Part shown: piece after piece, positions 28,824 through 37,600 of the stretch
Position numbering within the stretch: position 1 is the first letter of the stretch
Layout of the letters: every line of letters starts with the position of its first letter
Assembly: GCA_020053015.1 (NCBI GenBank)
Contig: JAGVNY010000036.1
Location: forward strand, 1-44,400
DNA length: 44,400 nt
Direction of reading: 5' to 3'
Source of the DNA: Candidatus Zixiibacteriota bacterium
Lineage (GTDB): Bacteria; Zixibacteria; MSB-5A5; JAABVY01; JAHJOQ01
Program-made: the position numbers and the translations under genes
Notes under the pieces: model-generated
Databases searched by the model: none
What the model was told of the DNA's origin: nothing
Seen by the model: the letters and a program-made list of their open reading frames with translations, nothing else

Positions 28824-29687
28824 TTGAGGACGATCGTGTCTGGCAACATCGACATATCGCTTCCACGCCCGAACGCTGTTCCACGTCATTCGACAGAGAA
28901 TGACACGGCACGCAGGCTGAAGCTTGAGAAAGCGGCTCGTGATTTCGAGTCATTGTTCGTGTATCAGTTGCTCCGCACCATGCGTGCATCGTTTGCGTCG
29001 AGCTCGGATGACAAGAACGAAATGGGATTCGGTAAGGATATATTCATGTCGATCGCAGACCAGGCTCTCGCGCAGAAGGTGGGAGAGACAGGATCGCTTG
29101 GGATAGCGAAGTCATTGATGACTTATCTCGAGCAATCCAAGGGACAAGCAACGGAAGCTGCTGAATCGCAAAGCAGCAAAGCCAGGGAGATCGAGCATCG
29201 CGAAGTGAAGCGAGAATTCAAGAGTCTTGACACTGCGCAACCGGCTCCGATCAAACTGAAGATGAGTTACACAAGCCCGACGTCGGACAGGAAGCTTAGC
29301 CGGGATGAGCTCAATAGCCTGATCGACTCGGCTTCTCAGAAACACGGACTACCGTCCACTTTGCTGGAAGCCTTGATTCAAGTTGAATCGGCGGGAGATT
29401 CAACCGCTGTCTCTCGAAGAGGGGCCAAGGGCCTGATGCAACTGACCGATTCAACTGCGAAAGAGCTGGGTGTAACCGATGTATTTGACCCTGAAGAAAA
29501 CGTGGATGGCGGTTCGCGGTACCTCAAGAAGTTGATCAACCGATTCTCGGGAGATGTGAAGCTCGCGCTTGCGGCATATAACGCCGGACCGGGGGCAGTA
29601 GACAAGTATGGCGGCATTCCCCCGTATCCGGAGACCGAGAAGTATGTCGATAAGGTGATTGGATTTATGTCCGATACCGAGAAGTAG
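28824..29687 (+). CDS. flgJ: FlgJ-like rod-binding protein fused to SLT-type lytic transglycosylase domain
   Basis: N-terminal rod-binding region KAARDFESLFVYQLLRTMRASF...KDIFMSIADQALAQKVGETGSLGIAKSLM; C-terminal HGLPSTLLEALIQVESAGDSTAVSRRGAKGLMQLTDSTAKELGV...YNAGPGAVDKYGGIPPYPETEKYV. Confidence 0.9.
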   Translation: MRTIVSGNIDISLPRPNAVPRHSTENDTARRLKLEKAARDFESLFVYQLLRTMRASFASSSDDKNEMGFGKDIFMSIADQALAQKVGETGSLGIAKSLMTYLEQSKGQATEAAESQSSKAREIEHREVKREFKSLDTAQPAPIKLKMSYTSPTSDRKLSRDELNSLIDSASQKHGLPSTLLEALIQVESAGDSTAVSRRGAKGLMQLTDSTAKELGVTDVFDPEENVDGGSRYLKKLINRFSGDVKLALAAYNAGPGAVDKYGGIPPYPETEKYVDKVIGFMSDTEK

Positions 29688-29736
29688 CGATAAAGGTTAT
29701 GATTACCCAGTCCGACAATAGGTATCAGGAGCTCAT

Positions 29737-30234
29737 GTGGATTCTCTGACTAACAAATTGATGGATGTTGTTGCGCGCGAAGTCGAGCAGTTCGAACTAT
29801 TTCTGAAGCTTCTGTCAGAGCAGCAGAATCACCTGATAGCGAATGACTTGGATAATCTGAACAAAACGGTGATGGAGCAGGAACAGGCCATTTTGAAACT
29901 CCGGGATTGTGAGACGGAACGAATCGGCATCGTGCGCGATATCTCGACAAGAACTGGCGATAACGAGGCAGACCTTACGCTCGCGACTATGGCACGACGT
30001 TTGGAGAAGCCACACGCTGACCGGCTTGAGAGGATGCAGAAGCAACTCGTGAACCTGCATAAAAGAATCGATCGCGCCAGAGCGCGGAATGACTTCTTGA
30101 TCAAGAAATCAATGGAGCACATCGAAGGCGCTGTACGATTGTTGGCGTCCAACGGAGTGCGTCCTCCGACTTACGGGGACAAGAACACGCGGGATTCTCA
30201 GACTCCGAGCATCATGGTGAATCGCACGGCGTAA
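29737..30234 (+). CDS. flgN: FlgN-like flagellar chaperone
   Basis: Helical 165-aa protein directly upstream of flgK; LNKTVMEQEQAILKLRDCETERIGIVRDI pattern; GTG start. Confidence 0.75.
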   Translation: MDSLTNKLMDVVAREVEQFELFLKLLSEQQNHLIANDLDNLNKTVMEQEQAILKLRDCETERIGIVRDISTRTGDNEADLTLATMARRLEKPHADRLERMQKQLVNLHKRIDRARARNDFLIKKSMEHIEGAVRLLASNGVRPPTYGDKNTRDSQTPSIMVNRTA

Positions 30235-30259
30235 CCGATAGGAAAGGGCAGATGATAGG

Positions 30260-31651
30260 ATGTCACTGTTTCAGGGACTCGAAATTGGCAAGAAGGCGCT
30301 GATAGCCCATCAGCTGTCCCTCAATACAACCGGCCACAACATCGCAAACGTCGACACACCGGGCTTCACCCGCCAGAGGGTGCAGACGGCACCGTCATAT
30401 CCAATGGATACGATCGAGGGGCCGATCGGCACCGGGATTGACGTGGTCAAGATCGAGCACATTCGAGATTTGTTCCTCACGGATCGTTGGCGGTCTGAGA
30501 ATCAGAACCTCGGACGATGGCAGGCGAAATCACAGACGCTCGAGCAAATAGAGGGTTTTCTCAATGAGCCTCAGGACTCGAGCCTCGGGGCTATTCTTAA
30601 CGAATTCTGGTCGGCGTGGCAAGACCTTGCGGACAACCCGGAGGCGCCGGAGACCCGTCGTTCGGTGGTTCAGCAGGCACACCTCGTAGAGAACGCATTT
30701 CACCAGATACACAGTCAACTGACGCAATTGCAGCAGTCGATAGACAGTGATATTCAGAGCAGAGTAAGCGAGATCAACAATCTCGGTAAGCAAATCGCCG
30801 ATCTTAATCGTCAGATATCCAATGTTGAGCTGGGCGGAGAAATGGCCAACGACTTGCGAGACAAAAGGGATCTGCTCATAGATGAGCTCTCTAAGTTTGT
30901 CAATGTCAGAAGCCGGGTTGATGGCTCGGGTCAGGCGATTGTGCAGATCGGAGCGATGGGATTTGTCGACGGATCGAGCTCCTGGGAACTGGAGCCATCG
31001 ACATTTGCGGAAGGCAGCACGACGAAAACTTCGATCGTCTGGAAGAACACTTCGTTTGAGCTTGACTTCTTCAACGGCGAAATGAAAGGATTGATTGAAC
31101 TCAGGGATGAGATCGTCCCGAACTACATTTCGAAACTCGATACGCTTGCGGCCACAATCGTAGAAAAGGTGAATGAAACGCACCGCGCGGGGTATGGAAG
31201 CGATGGTTCGACGGGACTGAATTTCTTCGATCCGTTTCTGACTACCGCAGAGCAAATAACCCTGAACATCGAGCTCGAGAACGATCCGCGGAAACTTGCA
31301 GCTTCGCAGAGCGGAGAAACAGGCGACAGCTCTAATGCGCTCGCTATTGCAAATGTCCTCAAAGTTGACCGCATAATGGACAACAACAGCGCAACCATTG
31401 AGGAGTACTACAATTCCATGATCGGCCTCATCGGGATAGAAGTGCGAGAAGCAAGCGATCAGACCGAGAACTACGAGCTTTTGGTACGGCAGCTTGAAAA
31501 CTCGCGTCAATCGGTTCAGGGAGTGTCTCTGGACGAAGAGATGACGAACATGATCAAGTTCCAGCATGCGTACGAGGCTGCCGCGCGAGTGATAACGTAC
31601 TTGGATTCTGCGCTCAGCACCGTCATAAACGGCATGGGTGTGACAAGATAA
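30260..31651 (+). CDS. flgK: Flagellar hook-associated protein 1 FlgK
   Basis: [42 protein letters not shown]-terminal [40 protein letters not shown]. Confidence 0.96.
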   Translation: MSLFQGLEIGKKALIAHQLSLNTTGHNIANVDTPGFTRQRVQTAPSYPMDTIEGPIGTGIDVVKIEHIRDLFLTDRWRSENQNLGRWQAKSQTLEQIEGFLNEPQDSSLGAILNEFWSAWQDLADNPEAPETRRSVVQQAHLVENAFHQIHSQLTQLQQSIDSDIQSRVSEINNLGKQIADLNRQISNVELGGEMANDLRDKRDLLIDELSKFVNVRSRVDGSGQAIVQIGAMGFVDGSSSWELEPSTFAEGSTTKTSIVWKNTSFELDFFNGEMKGLIELRDEIVPNYISKLDTLAATIVEKVNETHRAGYGSDGSTGLNFFDPFLTTAEQITLNIELENDPRKLAASQSGETGDSSNALAIANVLKVDRIMDNNSATIEEYYNSMIGLIGIEVREASDQTENYELLVRQLENSRQSVQGVSLDEEMTNMIKFQHAYEAAARVITYLDSALSTVINGMGVTR

Positions 31652-31660
31652 CAGCGGCTT

Positions 31661-31674
31661 GGGAAGGGATTCCT
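31661..31674 (+). promoter_or_regulatory. Putative CsrA-binding hairpin overlapping the csrA Shine-Dalgarno
   Basis: GGGAA-GGGA-TTCCT (one G-U pair); GGA in the loop, ending 5 nt before the GTG start. Confidence 0.4.
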
Positions 31675-31998
31675 GTGCTGATTCTTACAAGGAAGTTAGG
31701 CGAAAGCATCACCATCGGTGACAACATCAAAGTCACCGTGCTTGGTATCTATGGCCGGCAAGTGCGATTGGGCATCGAAGCTCCGCTCAAGGTCGTAGTG
31801 CATCGCGAAGAGATCTACGTCAAGATTCAAAATGAGAACCGTAAGGCTTCCGGCACGGCAAACGAAGACCTCGGCAACGTGGTTCGCATGCTTCGAAGCA
31901 AATTCAAGGGCGAGATAAAGCAGAGCGACGGGAAGTCTGACATCAAGTACAAACAGGAAGGATCTTCGAACAGGGACGACAAGCGTCCGGCCGAGTGA
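31675..31998 (+). CDS. csrA: Carbon storage regulator CsrA with long C-terminal extension
   Basis: [51 protein letters not shown] is canonical CsrA; 107 aa rather than ~60-75. Confidence 0.97.
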   Translation: MLILTRKLGESITIGDNIKVTVLGIYGRQVRLGIEAPLKVVVHREEIYVKIQNENRKASGTANEDLGNVVRMLRSKFKGEIKQSDGKSDIKYKQEGSSNRDDKRPAE

Positions 31999-32021
31999 GC
32001 CTTTGCAGGGTTCGATGACTT

Positions 32022-33971
32022 ATGAGAGTTACTAATCAAATGATCACCAGTTTGGTGATCAACAATCTCTCTCGGAACATTGACAGCTTTATGAAGCTGG
32101 AAAATATGATGTCTACCGGCAGGAGAATAAACAAGCCGTCCGACGATCCAATCGGCAGCATCCGCGATCTGGGATATCGTTCCGTCCTTGCGCAGTACGA
32201 GCAGTACGACACGAATATCTCGCACGCGGAGACCTGGCTGTCGAGTGTGGACTTGGCGCTGTCAACGATGAACGATCTCCTGATTGACGCAAAAGACGTA
32301 GCGGTTATGCTCGCTAACGACACTTACGACGAGACCGCTCGACAGTCGGCCGCGAACGAGGTGGAATCGATTTTCGAGCAGATTCTTCAGGCAGGCAATT
32401 CCAAGCTCGGAAACAGATATCTCTTCAGCGGGCAGAGGACTCTGGAAAAAGCGTTCCGAGCCACGAGTACCGGTGTCATCTACGAGGGAGATGACGGCGA
32501 CCTGACTGTGGAGATCGAGGCCAGCACGAGAATGGCAATCAACATAGTAGGTTCCGATATGCTTACGAAGCCATTCACGCTGCTCGGCGACGAGGCTGAT
32601 CTTGCAGTTGGAGTGGATGGCAGCACTGCGCTCACCGATTTGAATGACGGCAACGGAGTCGACCTGACTCCGGGCATCTTTAGAGTTACTGATGCCAACC
32701 TTGGAATCTCAATTGCTGTAGATTTGTCCGCGGCAACGGACCTCAACTCGGTCATCTCGGCCATTAACACACAGCTTCAGGCCCCTTTGCCTCCGAACAA
32801 CATAACCAACCTGACGGCTTCGCTCGGAGACGAGGGCAACAACTTGAAGCTGGTAGCAATTGACAGATCTGACGTGAGTTTGGTGACGCCGCTTCGCAAT
32901 CTCAATCAAGGCGCAGGAATAGACCGGACGAACCCATCGTTTATAATTCACAATGCCGACCATTCGATCGAGGTGACGGTGGACATCGCTTCCGCAACCA
33001 CTCTCGGGGATGTCGTGACTGCTATAAACTCGGTGCTGAGTGGACATCCTGACCCAACCGTACAGAATGTGGTTGCGTCGCTGAATGCTGCCGGCACAGG
33101 CTTGATGCTCCAGGACAACAACGGAGTCCCAATCGGTCTCACCGTTTCAGATACTGATTTGGACGCAGGACCGGCTCGGGATCTGGGGATCATCGGAAGC
33201 ATCAATCCACAGCTTGTTGGCACAGATCTAAACCCACGACCAGAATTCGTTATCGAAGAGAGTGCGAGCGGCGAGACCACCGCCGCTGATCTCGGTATCA
33301 CCGGCACAATGAACTACAATCTTGTGGGGGAGGATGTTGATCCTCGCCTGGTGGCTTCTACTCCCGTCTCTCTGCTTAACAACGGAGTTGGAATCGCGCT
33401 CGACAGGATTCGCATCTCTCAGGGAGGCACGACCGTGACACTTGATCTCAACGCATCAGGGATTACGACGGTTCAGGATTTGGTCGACCTTCTGAATTCA
33501 ACAGGTCTGTCCATACGGGCGGCCATCAACAGTGTTGGAAAAGGCATTTCCATTGAAAATCTCGACCCAACCCAAACCTTGATTATCAAAGATATCGACG
33601 AGACCAAACCGGCTGCGGCGTTAGGAATCGAGGGATCGCCGGACGTCATGGGAAATCTGCTCGTCCTCATAGAAGCGCTGAGAGAGAATAATCGTGAAGT
33701 CGTGAACTCGGTAATAGACGGGCTGGATGACAGCCTTGACGAAATCCTTAACCAAAGAGCTACAGCGGGCGCCAAGAGCATTAGACTTGAGACAACCCAA
33801 TTGCGGCTGACTGAGTACAGCCTGAGTTTCACTAAGCTTCTGTCGGAGGTCGAGGATGCGGACCTGACTAAGCTTGTAGCGGAACTCGCTCAGAAAGAAA
33901 ACACGTACAAAGCAGCTTTGCAGTCTGCCGCGAAGATTATCCAACCAACACTGCTCGACTTTATCGGATAG
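32022..33971 (+). CDS. flgL: Flagellar hook-associated protein 3 FlgL, enlarged with Flagellin_IN-type repeats
   Basis: N-terminal MRVTNQMITSLVINNLSRNIDSFMKLENMMSTGRRINKPSDDPIG and C-terminal flagellin-like helix; ~350-aa middle region of IN-motif repeats. Confidence 0.92.
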   Translation: MRVTNQMITSLVINNLSRNIDSFMKLENMMSTGRRINKPSDDPIGSIRDLGYRSVLAQYEQYDTNISHAETWLSSVDLALSTMNDLLIDAKDVAVMLANDTYDETARQSAANEVESIFEQILQAGNSKLGNRYLFSGQRTLEKAFRATSTGVIYEGDDGDLTVEIEASTRMAINIVGSDMLTKPFTLLGDEADLAVGVDGSTALTDLNDGNGVDLTPGIFRVTDANLGISIAVDLSAATDLNSVISAINTQLQAPLPPNNITNLTASLGDEGNNLKLVAIDRSDVSLVTPLRNLNQGAGIDRTNPSFIIHNADHSIEVTVDIASATTLGDVVTAINSVLSGHPDPTVQNVVASLNAAGTGLMLQDNNGVPIGLTVSDTDLDAGPARDLGIIGSINPQLVGTDLNPRPEFVIEESASGETTAADLGITGTMNYNLVGEDVDPRLVASTPVSLLNNGVGIALDRIRISQGGTTVTLDLNASGITTVQDLVDLLNSTGLSIRAAINSVGKGISIENLDPTQTLIIKDIDETKPAAALGIEGSPDVMGNLLVLIEALRENNREVVNSVIDGLDDSLDEILNQRATAGAKSIRLETTQLRLTEYSLSFTKLLSEVEDADLTKLVAELAQKENTYKAALQSAAKIIQPTLLDFIG

Positions 33972-33979
33972 GGCATGGT

Positions 33980-34462
33980 ATGAAGATTGTCACGTTGCGT
34001 TTCGGAGAGCTTGAGATACCGGATGAGAAGATCATCCATTTCCCGAAAGGGCTGCTGGGATTCGAGCAGTTCAAGAAGTTTGTCATACTTCAACGCCAGG
34101 ACTCAGAGCCTTTCAAGTGGCTTCAGTGCCTCGATGATTCCAATCTCGCATTTGTCATTACTAATCCGGGGTACTTCTTCCCGAACTACAAGATCGAACT
34201 CCATATAAAGGAGTTGGAAGACATCGAAGTCACCGATGGATCGGGCGTGGAAACATACGTTATTGTGACGATCCCGAAGGACATCTCCCAGATGTCCGCG
34301 AATCTCCAGGGCCCGATCGTGATCAACACTGACACGGGCCTGGGAAAGCAGATCGTGCTCGTCAACGGTCCCTACACGATCCGACACTACATAATCGAAG
34401 AGCTTGAAAAGAGACAAGCTCGGGCAAAAAGCAAGGAACCTCTCGCTCTACAGATAGGATGA
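33980..34462 (+). CDS. fliW: Flagellar assembly factor FliW
   Basis: FPKGLLGFEQFKKFVILQRQDSEPFKWLQCLDDSNLAFVITNPGYFFPNY...VIVTIPKDISQMSANLQGPIVINTDTGLGKQIVL. Confidence 0.96.
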   Translation: MKIVTLRFGELEIPDEKIIHFPKGLLGFEQFKKFVILQRQDSEPFKWLQCLDDSNLAFVITNPGYFFPNYKIELHIKELEDIEVTDGSGVETYVIVTIPKDISQMSANLQGPIVINTDTGLGKQIVLVNGPYTIRHYIIEELEKRQARAKSKEPLALQIG

Positions 34463-34681
34463 ATATCTCGATTGCACATAGGATCGCACATGTCGAATGC
34501 GGCATGAGAGCAAGCGCCTCGGAGAACGGACGAAGAGATGGAGGCGAGGGGGAGAGCAGAAGATGAGGTCGCTAAGGCATGGACGGATGCCTTTCCGTCG
34601 ATTACTGCTTAGGATGCAGCAGTGTGAACTAATCTCCAGCGAATGGAACGTTGGAGACAATATAGGAAGAAGGCGAGTCTC
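34463..34681 (+). promoter_or_regulatory. Putative CsrA-binding leader RNA: GGA-rich hairpin array between fliW and the TPR-glycosyltransferase gene
   Basis: 11 GGA triplets in 219 nt. Hairpins with GGA in the loop: CGCCTC(34515-34520)/GAGGCG(34541-34546); AAGGCAT-GGACGG-ATGCCTT (34574-34593); ACTGCT-TAGGATGC-AGCAGT (34604-34623); TCTCCAGCG-AATGGAA-CGTTGGAGA (34633-34657, one G-U). Confidence 0.45.
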
Positions 34682-37600
34682 ATGGACTTTCAGAGAACTT
34701 CAGAGTTAAGGGCAAGGATTTCTTCATCACCTGACGACCACAAGAGTTACCTCGAGCTTGCTGACATCTATATCAAGGCTGGCCAACACACTGAGGCATA
34801 CGAGCACTTGTCTCTTCTTTCGGAGAGGTTGCCAGGCTCAGTCGATATTCTGGTCACTGCCGGAATGCTCGCAGCTAAGCTGGAGCGCAAGCTGGATGCC
34901 CTTAAGTGTTTCGAGAAGGCAGCAGCTATCTCACCGGAAGACAAGAACGTGCAGCACAATCTGGGCATCATCAATGCAGCGTTGGAGCGTGTATCGGAGG
35001 CAGAGATAGCTTTCCGAAAGGTAACTGAGCTGGCCCCGGATGAGGCCGAAGGCTTCAACGATCTGGGTGTAGTGTTGGCACACATGGGCAAACCGGAGGA
35101 AGCAAGAGCTGCATTTGAGGCTGCAATCGATAAGAATGCCTTCTTTGAGAGAGCCGTATCAAATTACGCCGAACTGTGTATTTCAGAGAAGCGCTATGAT
35201 GACGGCCTGCGAGCTGTAGCCAGATTCCTTTCGCTGGTCCCAGAAAGCGAAAGCATGCTCCAGCTTCGTGAAGCGCTGAAAAAGGCAGCACGTCCATCGG
35301 GCGAGCAATTCGCTTCATCAAACTTCGTCCCCAAAGGCCTTAGAATAGCATTCTTTGCAACGCAGGACACCTTCGCTCAAGGGATTCTCAGTCGGCTCGC
35401 GGCTCATAATGAGATCAAGCGCTTCGCGGGCAACACGACGCAACAACTCTCTGAACTTCTGGATTGGGCGGACCTCGCCTGGTTCGAATGGTGCGATCAG
35501 CTGCTGATTGAAGCAACCAAACTCCCCAAGAGATGCAAGATGATCTGCCGGCTCCACTCGTACGAGGCGTTCACTGACATGCCCGCCAAGGTCGACTGGA
35601 GCAAGGTAGACCGGTTAATACTCGTAAATCCGAATGTCGCCGCGATTCTCGACGAGTATCACAGTATTCCGGTAAAACGCGAGATCGTTTACAATGGCGT
35701 GGATCTCGACAAGTTTGCGTTTTGCGAGAAACAGACGCATGGCAAGAAGGTCTGCTCGCTCGGATTCATCAATTACAAAAAGAACCCCGGCCTGCTGCTC
35801 TATTGTTTCAAGGCATTGCACGAATACGATCCCGAGTTCACATTTTACATTGCCGGTCAGCACCAGGACCCCCGCATCAAGGCGTACTTCGATCATATGT
35901 TGAAACGCCTAAACATCCCCGTGACGTTCGACAATTGGGTGACCGATGTCCCCGGATATCTCAGTGACAAAGACTTCGTCATTTCCACGTCGCTGTTCGA
36001 GTCCTTTCACTATTCCATTGCGGAAGGGATGGCCTGCGGTGTCCTTCCCCTGGTCCACGCGTGGCCGGGATCGGAGAACATCTATCCATCTGAATATCTA
36101 TTCGATACACCGGCGGATTGCGTTCGGCTTGTCGGGCGTCTGATGAACTGCGACAGAAACGAATTGGCCCGGACTAATCGCGAGTACATCGCTGATCGCT
36201 TCTCTCTCGATCGTCAAATTCAGGGATTCTATTCAGTGATTGAATCACTCAGCATTCAGCCACGCACCGGTACCGGTCAAAGCAGCAGGACACAGCTGCT
36301 TCCCGAATTCGTTCACAAGAGCAGCTCGGACTTCGGCAAAGTGTCAATCGTCATTCCCACCTTTAACCGCGCTGAGTACCTGGAAGAAGCGATCGAATCG
36401 GCTCTTAAGCAAACCTATCGCAACTGCGAAGTGATAGTTTGCGATGACGCATCCACGGATGATACAAAGTACATTCTGGAGAGATACAAGGACCGGATTA
36501 CGGCGCTGTCGCATCATCGCAACCGAGGCGTGTCTGCTGCCTTGAATACGTGCATTCGCGCGTCAAGCGGGAATTATATCTCGTGGTTGTCGTCGGATGA
36601 TGTGTACATGCCTGGAAAAGTCGAGAAGCAGGCCAGTTACCTGCACGAACATCCGGACATCGCCATGGTCTATGCTGACTTCCTGTATATAGACAAGCAT
36701 TCCACCATGGGTCAGAGAGCAAACGTGTCACCGCTGACGGAAGGCGCGGAGGCACAAGAGCTCTTCGAGCGGAATCCTATCAATGGCTGTTCCGTGATGT
36801 TCCGTCGCGAATGTATCGAGAAGACGGGCTGGTTCGATGAAGGTCTTGGGGGAAGAGAGGGCTACACAGCAGACGGGGCAATGTGGCACAAGATGGCGCA
36901 TTTCTTCAAGCTGAAGTTCATGAATGAACCGTTGCTCTACTACAGGGTACATGACGGTAACGTCGCCAACAACACGGACACGCGTGCGCGGTGGGAGACG
37001 TACCGTGGATACATGCGCACCTGGTTCAGAGAATACGAAGCCAGCGCTCAAGAGAGGTCTCCACAGAAGCCCAATGCTTCTCGGACAGTCTCGAAACGAG
37101 GCTTGAATGTCGCCTGGATAGGTGTGATTGATCCGGGAGGCATATCGGCCATGTACAAGAAGGCTATTGAACGATATACGCCTCATCGAATGAGAATCCT
37201 CACTCACATGGAATCACGGGGATTCGACTCAGACATAGTCCTCACAAAGACCATGTGGGGCGGCAATCAGACAATGAAGGACTTCTCCGAGGTTCGTCGA
37301 GTCGCGGACGAGGCGGATGTTCTGCTCTTCTCTGCGGCTGTGGCGCCGGGTGCATCGAAGTTCGAGTCGCGTTTCTTCGATACCGATGACGTCCCCTTCG
37401 GGCAAATCAACTGGAAAGAATATACCTCGAAAAAGAAGTGTGCAGTGTTCTTCTACGGCTCCACTTCGATTCGACGCAATTATCAATGGTATTTGGATCT
37501 CTACAAGCAGAAGAGCTGGCCCATTATCACATGTCAGCCTGACATCTACAAGAACATGCCGGGCTCGAGTTACGTGCCGATCCTGATCGATCTACAGAAC

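Noticed and set aside
30530-31567. 345-aa minus-strand ORF antisense to flgK
   Set aside because: The plus strand encodes unambiguous FlgK; the antisense ORF lacks recognisable domains and is a typical shadow ORF.
34459-34566. 35-codon ORF whose ATG overlaps the fliW stop (ATGA): MNISIAHRIAHVECGMRASASENGRRDGGEGESRR
   Set aside because: Could be translationally coupled, but there is no homology or domain evidence; noted as an alternative explanation for the first half of the GGA-rich region.
34643-34681. Upstream ATG (34643) as start of the giant glycosyltransferase
   Set aside because: It lies in the H4 hairpin loop and has no SD; ATG 34682 has AGGAAGAAGG at good spacing.
34497-34709. 70-aa ORF across the fliW-GT gap (MRHESKRLGERTKRWRRGG...)
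   Set aside because: Arg-rich, no recognisable domain, overlaps the better GT start; more likely non-coding leader.
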